A stretch of 37,209 nucleotides of DNA from Stagnimonas sp. (lineage in GTDB: Bacteria; Pseudomonadota; Gammaproteobacteria; Nevskiales; Nevskiaceae), in assembly GCA_030652575.1 (NCBI GenBank), contig JAUSQI010000166.1:1-37209 (forward strand), in the 5' to 3' direction. Shown in pieces: positions 1 to 8,900 of this stretch (within the stretch, counting starts at the first letter, position 1; every line of letters starts with the position of its first letter). The translations under genes and the position numbers were made by a program. The notes under the pieces were generated by a model, which saw only the letters and a program-made list of their open reading frames with translations, did not search any database and had not been told where the DNA came from.

Positions 1-270
1 CGGCAGCATCGCCAGCGAATTGCAGGCGCGCGGGTTGTATTTCATCGTGCAGCTACCCAGCGGGTAGAAGTGCGTGTCGATGCTGAAGTTGAGCTTGGAC
101 AGGCGCGTGTAGTGACGCACCGCCTGCAGTTCGCTCACTTCCGGCAGCTTGGGCGCGGCCTTGCGGCGCAGCCCAGCCGGAATGGCATCGGTGTTCACCT
201 TCACGTACGGGGCCTGCGCGTGGGCGGCGCGGCCGGGTGCGGAGATTTCAAAGATCAGGGGTTCGGACAT
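1..270 (-). CDS. gcvPB: Glycine dehydrogenase (decarboxylating) subunit 2, partial
   Basis: This is the N-terminal 90 residues of the second half of the split glycine cleavage P-protein; the rest lies beyond the window's left edge. The family's pyridoxal-phosphate enzyme decarboxylates glycine and passes the aminomethyl group to the lipoyl arm of GcvH. The visible part contains the family block FYPLGSCTMKYNPR, with an N-terminal segment (KVNTDAIPAGLRRK) usual for the two-subunit form. The PLP-binding lysine lies later in the protein and cannot be checked. The start is ATG at 270. A Shine-Dalgarno-like AAAGGT lies about 10 nt upstream, inside the last codons of tpx, whose stop is only 3 nt away, so translation is probably coupled. 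It is the last visible gene of the gcvT-H-PA-tpx-PB operon. Confidence 0.93.
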   Translation of the reverse strand, partial: MSEPLIFEISAPGRAAHAQAPYVKVNTDAIPAGLRRKAAPKLPEVSELQAVRHYTRLSKLNFSIDTHFYPLGSCTMKYNPRACNSLAMLP

Positions 271-273
271 GAG

Positions 274-993
274 TTAGATACCTTTGAACCAATTTTTGCG
301 GTCGCCGTTTGAGAAAAGTTTGCGCGCGTATTGCAGGCTAGATTCGTTGTTTACATTGCTGCTGCGCGTAACTCTGTCCGCATTTTCCGCCTCAGCAAAT
401 GCAGAGATCACAGCTTCCTTGTCGCCTTTCTGTTCTCTGTAAATCCGAATAATTGTTTCTTTCTGCCCGTCTGTAGCAGTTACCTCATCGACAGAATCGA
501 GAGCGGCAATGGCGGCATCGTAGTTGGGTTCGTGGGCGATCTCGCCGACGAGTTCGGTGTGGCGGACGATGTTGTTCTCGTCGATCACCACGACCGCGCG
601 GGCGGTGAGGCCAGCCAGCGGGCCGGTTTCGATCTTCACGCCATAGTCTTTCGCAAACGCAGCACCGCGCATCAGCGACAGGTTCACCACGTTCTCGATG
701 CCCTCAGCGCCGCAGAAGCGCTTCTGCGCAAACGGCAGATCGGCGCTGATGCAAAGCACCACAGTGTTGGGCAGCTTGGCGGCGCGGCTGTTGAACTGAC
801 GCACGCTCATCGCGCAGGTGGCGGTATCCACCGAGGGGAAGATGTTCAGCACCTTCTTCTTGCCGGCGAAATCGTGCAGCGAGACATCCTTGAGATCGCC
901 ACTCACCAGATGAAAGCCGGTGGATTCGGAGCCGACGGCAGGCAGGCTGCCAGAGACTTCAACCGGGTTGCCGTGCAGGGTGACTGTGGACAT
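274..993 (-). CDS. tpx: Thiol peroxidase (atypical 2-Cys peroxiredoxin) with C-terminal extension
   Basis: Residues 1-165 match the Tpx family, which reduces peroxides in periplasm or cytoplasm at the expense of thioredoxin. The peroxidatic cysteine is C60 ([12 protein letters not shown]) and the resolving cysteine is C94 (KRFCGAEG), the spacing expected for atypical 2-Cys Tpx. C81 is also present. The usual family length is about 165-168 residues, but this protein runs to 239. The extra C-terminal part, residues 166-239, is rich in charged and Asn/Ser residues and I do not recognise it. Its DNA (271-490) is about 46% GC by my count, far below the neighbouring sequence. I chose ATG at 993 because GGAGAA lies 6 nt upstream and the family consensus begins at MSTVTLHG. 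The gene sits between gcvPA (16 nt gap) and gcvPB (3 nt gap), an unusual place for a peroxidase. Confidence 0.93.
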   Translation of the reverse strand: MSTVTLHGNPVEVSGSLPAVGSESTGFHLVSGDLKDVSLHDFAGKKKVLNIFPSVDTATCAMSVRQFNSRAAKLPNTVVLCISADLPFAQKRFCGAEGIENVVNLSLMRGAAFAKDYGVKIETGPLAGLTARAVVVIDENNIVRHTELVGEIAHEPNYDAAIAALDSVDEVTATDGQKETIIRIYREQKGDKEAVISAFAEAENADRVTRSSNVNNESSLQYARKLFSNGDRKNWFKGI

Positions 994-1009
994 GGGGTTC
1001 TCCGTGGAT

Positions 1010-2368
1010 TTAGTTGAGTGCAGCGGCGAGTGCGGCTGCATAGGTTTGAATGTGCTTCGCCGTCTTGGTTTCGGTGGCGCAGATCAGCAGGGTCTGGCCC
1101 AGCTCCGGGTAATGCGCCGAGAGATCGAGACCGCCGCAGATGTTGTGGTCCGCCAGCGTTTCAAGCACGGCAGTGACTGGCTTGGGCAGACGGATCACCG
1201 CCTCGTGGAAACGCGGACTGGCGAACACCAGTTCCACTCCCTTGATCCGGGTCAACGCCTCGACGAGCGCCGTGGTGTTGGCGATGGAAGCCGAGGCTAC
1301 CTTCTCCAAACCCTGCGGCCCGACGATGCTCATGTAGATGGTCGCAGCCGTGACCAGCAGGCCCTGGTTGGTGCAGATGTTCGAGGTCGCCTTGGCGCGG
1401 CGGATGTGCTGCTCGCGCGCCTGCAAGGTGAGTGTGAAGCCGGGCTTTCCTTCGAGGTCCACCGTGCGGCCGACGATGCGGCCCGGCATCTGGCGCACGA
1501 TCGGCATCTTGCAGGTGAGAAAGCCGAAGTAAGGGCCACCCCCTGCAAGCGGAGAGCCGAGTGGCTGGCCTTCGCCGCAGACAATGTCCGCACCCTTCGT
1601 GCCCCACTGCGAGGGCGGCTTGAGCAGGGCGAGCGAGGTGGGGTTGACCACCGCGACCACGAGCGCGCCCTGGGCATGCGCCCAGTCGGTGAGTGCATCG
1701 ACGTCTTCCAGCACGCCGAAGAAGTTGGGCTGGGCGATCACCACCGCCGTCGGCTTGGTGCCTTCGTAGTTCTTGAGTGCTTCGAGATCGGTCTTGCCGG
1801 TCCTGGCGTCATAGCCGATCACGGCCTGGCGGATGCCCTGCGCGTGGGTGCAGCTGTTCACCACTTCCGCGTAGAAGGGGTGCAGTGTTTTCGGCACCAG
1901 CATCACGCCACCCGGGTTGCTGCTGTTGACGCGCGTCGCCATCAGCAGCGACTCGGCGAGCGCCGTGGCGCCGTCGTACATCGAGGCATTGCTGACGTCC
2001 ATGCCCGTCAGCTCGGTCATCATGGTCTGGAACTCGTAGAGCACCTGCAGCGTGCCCTGGCTCGCCTCGGCCTGGTAGGGCGTGTAGGCGGAGTAGAACT
2101 CGCCGCGCGTGGTGATCTGCCACACCGCCGCCGGGATGTGATGCTCATAGGCACCGGCGCCGATGAAGTTGAGCGGCGCACCATCCTGCCCCGCCCGCTC
2201 GTGCATCAGCTGGGTGATCTCCATCTCGCTGACGCCTTCCGGCACCTGCGTGAGGCCCTTGGCTTTCAGCTCGGCGGGAATTTCATCGAACAGCGCGTCA
2301 AGCGTGGGCGCGCCGATGGTCTTGAGCATCGACGCGACGTCTTGCTCGGTGTGGGGAATGAACGGCAT
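1010..2368 (-). CDS. gcvPA: Glycine dehydrogenase (decarboxylating) subunit 1
   Basis: This 452-residue protein is the N-terminal half of the split P-protein, which forms a heterotetramer with GcvPB in the glycine cleavage complex. Family hallmarks include the start [15 protein letters not shown], the block [14 protein letters not shown], the [31 protein letters not shown] region, and [18 protein letters not shown] further on. The length is normal for the family (about 440-455 residues). The start ATG at 2368 is preceded by AGGA. It follows gcvH by 31 nt on the same strand and precedes tpx by 16 nt. The split arrangement differs from E. coli, where gcvP is a single gene of about 957 codons. 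No truncation is visible. Confidence 0.97.
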   Translation of the reverse strand: MPFIPHTEQDVASMLKTIGAPTLDALFDEIPAELKAKGLTQVPEGVSEMEITQLMHERAGQDGAPLNFIGAGAYEHHIPAAVWQITTRGEFYSAYTPYQAEASQGTLQVLYEFQTMMTELTGMDVSNASMYDGATALAESLLMATRVNSSNPGGVMLVPKTLHPFYAEVVNSCTHAQGIRQAVIGYDARTGKTDLEALKNYEGTKPTAVVIAQPNFFGVLEDVDALTDWAHAQGALVVAVVNPTSLALLKPPSQWGTKGADIVCGEGQPLGSPLAGGGPYFGFLTCKMPIVRQMPGRIVGRTVDLEGKPGFTLTLQAREQHIRRAKATSNICTNQGLLVTAATIYMSIVGPQGLEKVASASIANTTALVEALTRIKGVELVFASPRFHEAVIRLPKPVTAVLETLADHNICGGLDLSAHYPELGQTLLICATETKTAKHIQTYAAALAAALN

Positions 2369-2399
2369 GGTGTTCCTAAAGCAATAGAGAAATCAGTGT

Positions 2400-2783
2400 T
2401 TAGCTGAGCGTCGCGGTGTAGGCAGCGGCGTCGAGCAGGCCAGCGACATCACCGGCGTTGGTGGGCTTCATCTTCCACATCCAGCCACCGACGTAGGGGT
2501 CGGTGTTGAGTATTTCGGGGGCCGATGCGAGCGCATCGTTGACGGCGATCACCTCACCGGCGATGGGCGCGTAGACATCGCTCGCAGCCTTCACCGACTC
2601 GACCACGGCGCAGCTCTCACCCGCTGCCAGCTTGCGGCCGACCTTGGGGGTTTCGACGAACACCAAGTCGCCCAGCGCGTGCTGCGCGTGGTCGGTGATG
2701 CCGATGGTGACCGTGCCATCGGCCTCGGTCTTCACCCACTCGTGGGATTTGGCGTACTTGAGTTCGGCGGGGGTATTGCTCAT
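2400..2783 (-). CDS. gcvH: Glycine cleavage system H protein (lipoyl carrier)
   Basis: This 127-residue protein is the lipoyl-bearing shuttle of the glycine cleavage system; it carries the aminomethyl group between P- and T-proteins. The lipoylation motif [18 protein letters not shown] is intact, with K65 the expected modified lysine. The family opening (KYAKSHEWV) and the GGWMWKMKP block near the C-terminus are present, and length is typical. ATG at 2783 has AGGAG 8-9 nt upstream. It lies 33 nt after gcvT and 31 nt before gcvPA in the same operon, so it should share the glycine riboswitch control. Confidence 0.98.
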   Translation of the reverse strand: MSNTPAELKYAKSHEWVKTEADGTVTIGITDHAQHALGDLVFVETPKVGRKLAAGESCAVVESVKAASDVYAPIAGEVIAVNDALASAPEILNTDPYVGGWMWKMKPTNAGDVAGLLDAAAYTATLS

Positions 2784-2816
2784 GGAAAGGCTCCTGCGAG
2801 TGGACGGTTTGAAAAC

Positions 2817-3914
2817 TTAAGGGGTTGCGATCAGCACTTTGCCGTTACGGACAAAGGGCGGCTTGACGATGCGGGCAGCGACCCACTGGCCGCGAATTTC
2901 GACTTCGACGTTGCCCTCGGCATTGGCGTCGACGCGGGCGAAGGCGATGGACTGCTTCATGCTCGGCGCGAAACCGCCGCTGGTGGTTTCACCCAGCGCG
3001 CCATTGGCGAAGCGCACCGGCATGTGGGCGCGCAGCACACCGCGGCCTTCGAGCATCAGGCCGATGAACTTCTTCGGCGACTTGCCACCGCGCAGGGGTT
3101 CGAGCGCGGCACGGCCAATGAAGTCGCGGGCGGCATCGCTGAAATCGAGCGTCCAGCCCAAGCCGGATTCGAGCGGGTGCTTGGTCTCGTCCATGTCCTG
3201 CCCATACAGATTCATGCCCGCCTCAAGGCGCAGCGTGTCGCGCGCGCCGAGGCCGCAGGGCTTGACGCCATCGGCAACCAGCTTCTGCCAGAGGGTGACC
3301 AGATCGGCATGCGGCAGGATCAGCTCGAAGCCGTCCTCGCCGGTGTAACCGGTGCGGCCGACGAACAGATCGCCCTCGTAGGCGGCCTGGAAGGCAATCA
3401 GTGCGAGTGATTTCTCGGCGAGCGCGGCAGGCAGGTACTTGGCCACGGTGGCGCGGGCCGTGGGGCCCTGCACGGCGAGAATGCCCAGATCGCTGCGGTG
3501 CTTCACACCGACCTCGAAGCCAGCCGCCTGCTGCGTGATCCAGGCCAGGTCCTTCTCGGTGGTGCCCGCGTTGACGACCAGACGGAACCAACCTTCGTTG
3601 AGGAAATAGATGATGAGGTCGTCGATCACCCCGCCATCCGGCCGCAGCATGCAGGTGTAAAGCGCGCGACCGGCTACGGTGAGCTTGGCGACGTCATTGG
3701 CGACGAGGTGGCGAAGCAACTCGCGGGTGCGCGGGCCGGTGAGATCGACCGCCGACATGTGTGCCACGTCGAACATGCCCGCGCCCTGGCGCACGGCATG
3801 GTGCTCGTCCAGCGGGCCGGTGTACTGGATGGGCATGTCCCAGCCGGCAAAATCGACCAGACGGGCATTGAGAGCGATGTGTTCGGCGTGCAGTGCGGTT
3901 TGCTTGAGCGTCAT
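2817..3914 (-). CDS. gcvT: Glycine cleavage system T protein (aminomethyltransferase)
   Basis: This 365-residue enzyme takes the aminomethyl group from lipoylated GcvH, releases ammonia and forms methylene-tetrahydrofolate. Sequence support includes the N-terminal block [35 protein letters not shown] (given here only as its location, residues about 19-53), the folate-binding region [16 protein letters not shown], and [23 protein letters not shown]. The length matches the family. It is the first gene of the gcv operon. The start ATG at 3914 lies 2 nt after a perfect 7-bp stem (3917-3942) and has no clear Shine-Dalgarno outside that hairpin, which fits translational control by the upstream riboswitch. 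Confidence 0.97.
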   Translation of the reverse strand: MTLKQTALHAEHIALNARLVDFAGWDMPIQYTGPLDEHHAVRQGAGMFDVAHMSAVDLTGPRTRELLRHLVANDVAKLTVAGRALYTCMLRPDGGVIDDLIIYFLNEGWFRLVVNAGTTEKDLAWITQQAAGFEVGVKHRSDLGILAVQGPTARATVAKYLPAALAEKSLALIAFQAAYEGDLFVGRTGYTGEDGFELILPHADLVTLWQKLVADGVKPCGLGARDTLRLEAGMNLYGQDMDETKHPLESGLGWTLDFSDAARDFIGRAALEPLRGGKSPKKFIGLMLEGRGVLRAHMPVRFANGALGETTSGGFAPSMKQSIAFARVDANAEGNVEVEIRGQWVAARIVKPPFVRNGKVLIATP

Positions 3915-3916
3915 AA

Positions 3917-3942
3917 CGGATGCCGGTAGTGGAGTGCATCCG
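3917..3942 (-). promoter_or_regulatory. Expression-platform hairpin abutting the gcvT start
   Basis: On the minus strand CGGATGC and GCATCCG form a perfect 7-bp stem around a 12-nt loop. It lies between the end of the second glycine aptamer and the gcvT ATG, two bases before the start codon. There is no T-run after it, so it does not look like an intrinsic terminator. Its position suggests that it controls ribosome access. How it would switch with the aptamer's closing stem is inference. Confidence 0.5.
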
Positions 3943-3943
3943 C

Positions 3944-4098
3944 CCCTCTGTCCTTTAACCTGAGCGTTGGTGCGCCTTCGGTGGCCTGCTGAACAGGCGC
4001 TCTCCAGAGTTGTGTCTTCGCGGACGATCCTTTTACCTGAGCGATTCCGAGCGGATTTGCGCCTTCGGTGCCGGGGTTGAGCCGGTCTCTCTCGTCTG
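3944..4098 (-). ncRNA. Tandem glycine riboswitch (two aptamers)
   Basis: Reading the minus strand, two successive copies of the glycine aptamer consensus are visible. Aptamer I (about 4097-4022) has a P1 stem GACGA/TCGTC, then GAGAGA, the core CACCGAAGGCGCAAA, and CGCTCAGGTAAAAGGA. Aptamer II (about 4009-3944) has a P1 stem CTCTG/CAGAG, then GGAGAGCGCC, the core CACCGAAGGCGCA, and CGCTCAGGTTAAAGGAC. A linker of about 12 nt joins them, as in the classic tandem glycine riboswitch. It lies directly upstream of gcvT, the usual target. Glycine binding should turn on the cleavage operon. The boundaries are my manual fold. Confidence 0.95.
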
Positions 4099-4105
4099 CG
4101 ATCGC

Positions 4106-4134
4106 AGTGTATGCGCTAGTCGCACGGATGGCGA
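4106..4134 (-). promoter_or_regulatory. Probable promoter of the gcv operon
   Basis: On the minus strand TCGCCA (4134-4129) and TACACT (4111-4106) are separated by exactly 17 nt; each matches 4 of 6 sigma-70 consensus bases. A start site about 7 nt downstream would fall near 4099, just before the first aptamer's P1 stem at 4096. That placement, more than the hexamer match, is the main support. Confidence 0.4.
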
Positions 4135-4225
4135 GACATTCAGCGCGCTGGCATGCCCTGAAAGCGCCGCCGGCAAGCATGATCTCCGTCACATTCGGGC
4201 AATGGCTGGCTTTCTATCGGTCAGT

Positions 4226-4231
4226 TATATT
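4226..4231 (+). promoter_or_regulatory. Possible -10 element for the two-partner secretion operon
   Basis: TATATT lies in an AT-rich stretch about 46 nt upstream of the transporter start at 4277, within the divergent intergenic region 3915-4276. No good -35 hexamer stands 16-18 nt upstream (TGGCTG is the best available), so the promoter may be weak or activator-dependent. Beyond the riboswitch and these elements I see nothing else in this intergenic stretch. Confidence 0.25.
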
Positions 4232-4276
4232 TGCGCCTCGTAAAAAATGCTAATCAAGGCAAAAAAGGGACGAGCT

Positions 4277-5926
4277 ATGGGATTGGTTTCCATCAGCAGG
4301 CTAGCGGCCACGGCGTGGGTTGCAGCAGCGGGCATTGCGGCCACCACCGCAACGGCGCAGCCGCCCATCACGCCGGGCGCAGTGCAAGACACACTCAAGC
4401 GCACGCCCGAACTCAAGCCACCGCAGCCCCTGCTCGCGCCCAGCGGCGACCCCGCGTCGCACAGCAATATCGCACCTGCAACGGTGGCCAAAACCATCAC
4501 CGTCGAGCAATTCGAGTTTGCAGGCAACACCCTGTACGGCAGCGACGAGCTCAACAATGTCATCAGCCGCTACACCGGCAAGCCGATCACGCTGATCGAC
4601 CTCTACGAGGCGGCCGACAAGATCACCGAATTTTATGTACGACAGGGCTACACGCTCGCCTCCGCCGTGGTGCCCGCACAGAAGGTGACCGAAGGCACGG
4701 TGCGCCTCGAAGTGATCGAAGGCCGCATCGGCAAGGTGAAATACGAAGGCATCAAGAGCTACTCCAAGAATGAACTCGGGTTTTTTCTCGATACCGACGA
4801 GGGCCGCGTCTACAAGGCCAGCGACTTCGAGACCAAATTGCGCCTCCTTGACGATCTGCCGGGCCTCGATGTGCGTGCCCGCCTGCAACCGGGCGAGGAA
4901 TACGGCAGCTCCGACATCGTCGTTCTGGCGAAGGAAACGCCCTTTGAGGGCAGTCTGTTCGTCGACAACGCCGGCACCGAAAACATTGGCGTGATCCGCA
5001 CCGGCGGGCAGCTCACCCTCAACAATCCCTTGGGTGCCGCAGACCAGCTCTCGCTGACGGGCCTGCGCTCGCGCGAGGGTTTGCTCAAATACGGCGCTGC
5101 TGCCTACTCCCTGCCCACCGGCATCGGCGCCTCGCGCGTCAACGTCAGCTATGGCTATGCCGAGTTCAAGGTGGCGGGCGCGTTTCAGGGCGTGACCGGC
5201 AGCAACAGCACCGCCCGTGGCGAGCTGTATGTGCCGGTGCTCGATAACGGCCACGACCAGTTCAACATCGTTGCCGCCATCAACGATACCCGTGCGGATA
5301 CCGATTTCAGCGGTATCACCTTTGCCGAAACGGCCGTGACCGTGATGGAAGTGGGCGGCAATTTCGCCCGCACCTATGCCAACCGCTCCGTCACCCAGCT
5401 GGCGCTGCTGCTGAGCAGCAACTTCACCGGCTACAACGCCGCTACGGATACGGCGAGCGTGCCGTTGAAGGTCGATGTCGACCTACAGCAGCTCACGCCC
5501 CTGCCCTACGACTTGCAGCTGTTGACGCGCACCCAGTTTGTCTATGGCGTTGATCCATTGCCGGATACCCAGAAGTTCTCGATTGGCGGCCCCAGCACGG
5601 TGCGCGGTTATGCGCCGTCGGAGGCGCGCGGCGACTGGGGGTATCTTGCGCAACTGACCTTGCGCCGCAACTACGCGCTCGGCAAGGCCGTGCTCACGCC
5701 GCGCCTGTTCTACGACGCCGGTGCGGTGCGCCAGCACAAGGCGGATCGCTTCCCGCTCGGCAGCCAGCCGCAGGATGTCTCGCTCGCCAGTTACGGGTTT
5801 GGTTTCGATGTCGGCTACCACAACCTCAGTCTCAAGATGGATTACGCGATACCGGGCTCCAACACGCCGGTCAGCGATGGCAAGGAGGACGGCCGCTTCT
5901 ACGGCGCGTTCTCGCTCGCTTTTTAG
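4277..5926 (+). CDS. ShlB/FhaC/HecB-family two-partner secretion transporter (TpsB)
   Basis: This 549-residue outer-membrane beta-barrel is predicted to export the giant exoprotein encoded 12 nt downstream. A signal peptide (MGLVSISRLAATAWVAAAG, cut near TATA-QPP) is followed by a POTRA_2-type domain at about residues 72-157 (VEQFEFAGNTLYGSDEL ... IEGRIGKVKYEG). A second POTRA-like segment covers about 158-218. The barrel then starts with the family block LFVDNAGTENIGVIRTGG. The Omp85/TpsB lid-loop motif VRGY is at residues 442-445 within SIGGPSTVRGYAPSE. The chain ends in ...FSLAF, with the C-terminal phenylalanine typical of barrels. I chose ATG 4277 over the in-frame ATG at 4247 because AAGGGA lies about 8 nt upstream and the signal peptide then begins correctly. 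It is the first gene of the five-gene unit. Confidence 0.95.
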   Translation: MGLVSISRLAATAWVAAAGIAATTATAQPPITPGAVQDTLKRTPELKPPQPLLAPSGDPASHSNIAPATVAKTITVEQFEFAGNTLYGSDELNNVISRYTGKPITLIDLYEAADKITEFYVRQGYTLASAVVPAQKVTEGTVRLEVIEGRIGKVKYEGIKSYSKNELGFFLDTDEGRVYKASDFETKLRLLDDLPGLDVRARLQPGEEYGSSDIVVLAKETPFEGSLFVDNAGTENIGVIRTGGQLTLNNPLGAADQLSLTGLRSREGLLKYGAAAYSLPTGIGASRVNVSYGYAEFKVAGAFQGVTGSNSTARGELYVPVLDNGHDQFNIVAAINDTRADTDFSGITFAETAVTVMEVGGNFARTYANRSVTQLALLLSSNFTGYNAATDTASVPLKVDVDLQQLTPLPYDLQLLTRTQFVYGVDPLPDTQKFSIGGPSTVRGYAPSEARGDWGYLAQLTLRRNYALGKAVLTPRLFYDAGAVRQHKADRFPLGSQPQDVSLASYGFGFDVGYHNLSLKMDYAIPGSNTPVSDGKEDGRFYGAFSLAF

Positions 5927-5938
5927 TCGGAGTTACCC

Positions 5939-8900
5939 ATGAAGAAAGCCGCGATGCAGCGCCCTGGTGATCACGCCCTTTTGATGCGCCCAAGCCCCAT
6001 CGTGAGGCCGCTGTTGCAGGCCCGCTGGGCTTTGCTGCCGGTGGCGCTGTTGCCGCTCGCGGCAATCGGCAACCCCACGGGCGGCAGCGTGGTGGCAGGT
6101 CAGGCCAGCATTCAAGGCGGCGCCGGCCTCACCACCATCCAGCAGCAAAGCGCATCGGCCGTCATCAACTGGCAGCAGTTCGGCATCGGCAGCGGCGAGA
6201 CGGTCAACTTCGTGCAGCCCTCCGCGTCGGCGGCGATCCTCAACCGGGTGATCGGTGGCGATGCCAGCGCGATCTTCGGCAACCTCACCTCCAACGGCCG
6301 CGTGTTTCTCATCAACCCCCAGGGTGTGATGTTCGGCGCCGGGGCGCGTGTCGATGTGGGCGGTCTGGTCGCCTCCACGCTCGATGTCCGCAACGAGGAT
6401 TTCATGGCAGGCCGCTATGTGCTGGCGGGCGGCTCCAACCCGGCGGCAGTGAGCAACGACGGCGTCATCACCGCGCGCGACGGCGGCTTCGTGGTGCTGG
6501 CCGGTGGCGATGTGCAGAACGGCGGCTTGATCCAGACCCGCCTCGGCGACGTGGTGCTCGCCAGCGGCGCGGGCCTGACGCTCGACATGAACGACACCGG
6601 GCTCATCAGCTACCGCATCGATGCGGCCGCCTTGAGCGACGTGGCGGGGGTGACCAACACCGGCAGCCTGATGGCCGACGGCGGCCGCGTGTTCATGGCC
6701 GCCAAGGTGGCGCGCGAACTCGCCTCCACCGCCGTCAACAACAGCGGCACGGTGCGTGCGACCCGCATCGGCGAGCAGGACGGCGTCATCGTGCTCGAAG
6801 CCCTCGGCGGCAATACCGAAAACAGCGGCACGCTCACCGCAACCAGCGAGACGGGCAGCGGCGGCACCATCCGGGTACTGGGCGACCAGGACGTGCTGGT
6901 CAACGGCGGCACGCTGGATGCCAGTGGTGCAACCGGTGGCGGCGTAATCCGTATCGGCGGCGGCTGGCAGGGCGGCGAAGGCCTGACGACCGCCGCACGC
7001 ACCTATCTCGCACCCACCGCCACCGTGCGGGCGGATGCGCTCGATGAGGGCAAGGGCGGCAACATCGTACTGTGGTCCGACCAGAACACTGTGGTGGCCG
7101 GTCTCGTCTCCGCAGTCGGTGCCGGCAGCGGCGACGGCGGCGATGTGGAAACCTCCAGCCACGGCGGCCTCGCCATCGACAATGCGCCGAGGATTTCCGG
7201 CGGTGCGCTGGGCAGCGGCGGCAGCTGGCTGATCGACCCCTACAACCTCACCATCGTCGCCGGCGGCGGTGGCGGTCTCACTGGGGTATCGCAGACCTCA
7301 TCGACGTTCACCTCCACAGGCGATGACGCCACCATCCAGGTCGGCGTGATCACCGATGCACTGGCCGGCGGCGGCAATGTCACCGTGCAGACCGTCAACG
7401 GTGGCGGTGACCAGGCAGGCGATCTCGTTCTCAATGCCGACGTCAACCTCGACTTCAGCAACACCGGCAACAGCACGCTCAACCTGATTGCCTTCAACGA
7501 CATCCAGCTCAACGGCAATGTTTTCGGCAGCGGCAGCAGCGGCAATCCCAGCAGCCTGACGCTGAACCTCAACGCGGGCGCAGCCATCGGTTTCAACGGC
7601 TCGATGCTGAATACCAATGGCGGTGCGATCACCGCACTGGCTGGCGGCAACATCGACGTCAACAACGCGATCAGCACCAGCGGCGGCGCTTTCACGGCCA
7701 CAAGCTCGGGCGGCACCATCACTTTCGGCAATGCCGTCAACACCGGCACGGGCAATCTTTCCGCCACAGCCAGCACCGGCGACATCGTCGTCAACTCGGA
7801 CATCGGCAGCGGCAACCTTGCCTTGACGGCATCGGGCAGCAACGGCCAGATCAATTTCGATTATCTGGACAACACCCTGCTGGTGTCGTCTTCGGGTGCG
7901 ATCGACCTCGCGGCCAGCAACGGCATCGCCAATCGGGATCTCTCACCCGGTGGCGACGAAGGCGGCGTGCGTTTCCTGGCAGGCAGCGGTTTCACTGCCA
8001 CCGGCACCAGCGGCGCGATTGCGCTGGATCACGCCGACATCGATGCCGTCAGCGCTATCGATATCGAGCACCTCGGCGGTGGCGTGGATATCGGCAACCT
8101 GACCATCGGCAGTGCCAGCACTGCCGGCAACATCCGCATCGTGGCGGGCGGCGGCAACATCCACATCGGCAACATCCGCAGCAATTTCTTCACCGGCAAT
8201 GTCTTTCTCGGCACGGCCTCCGCCGTCATGGGCGATCTCACCCTGCAGGCTGCCGGCAAGGTCAGTGCGGACTTTTTGCTGCAGGGCGGCAATCTGCAAG
8301 CGGGCAGCATCGACATCAGCAGCAGCGGCTTCGGCAACCAGGATGGGGATGGCATCGACTTCCGCAGTGACGACGGCAACATCATCGCCGCCTCGCTCAC
8401 CGCGACCAGCGGTGGCATCAGAATCAGTGATATCGAAACGCTGGAAAACTTCGGCCAGGTCGATCTCACGGCCAGCAGCGGCAGCATTGACCTTGCGAGC
8501 GATGGCGACATCCTGATCGGCAGCCTCACGGCCGGCGGGCCGGTCACCATCGGCGGCTTCACGGTAAATCCCGACAGCGACGATGCCCCACGCAGCGCGT
8601 CTGTCACCACGGGCGCCATCACCACGACCTCCAGCGATGCAGGCAACGACGGCAATGCCAACGCCGACATCCGCATCGCCGCGCGCAACGGCATCACCAT
8701 TTTCGGCGACGTCACGACCAGCGCCATCACGACGCTGACCTCTGTCGCGGATGGCCAGGCTTCAGCCATTTTCGACGCCAGCACCCTGGACGGGGCCATC
8801 GTCGTCGACGGCAGCATTTCCACCCAGGCCTACGTCGGCTACAACAGCGATGGCAACTTGGCGGGCGTCTTCAGCGGCAATGCCACGGCCGCCGCCGATA

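Noticed and set aside
920-2407. 495-codon plus-strand frame opposite tpx and gcvPA
   Set aside because: It is the complement of two clear genes, with no recognisable protein features. High GC makes stop codons rare in such frames.
3911-4192. 93-codon minus-strand frame across the riboswitch
   Set aside because: It coincides with both glycine aptamers and shows no protein features; the RNA structure explains the sequence.
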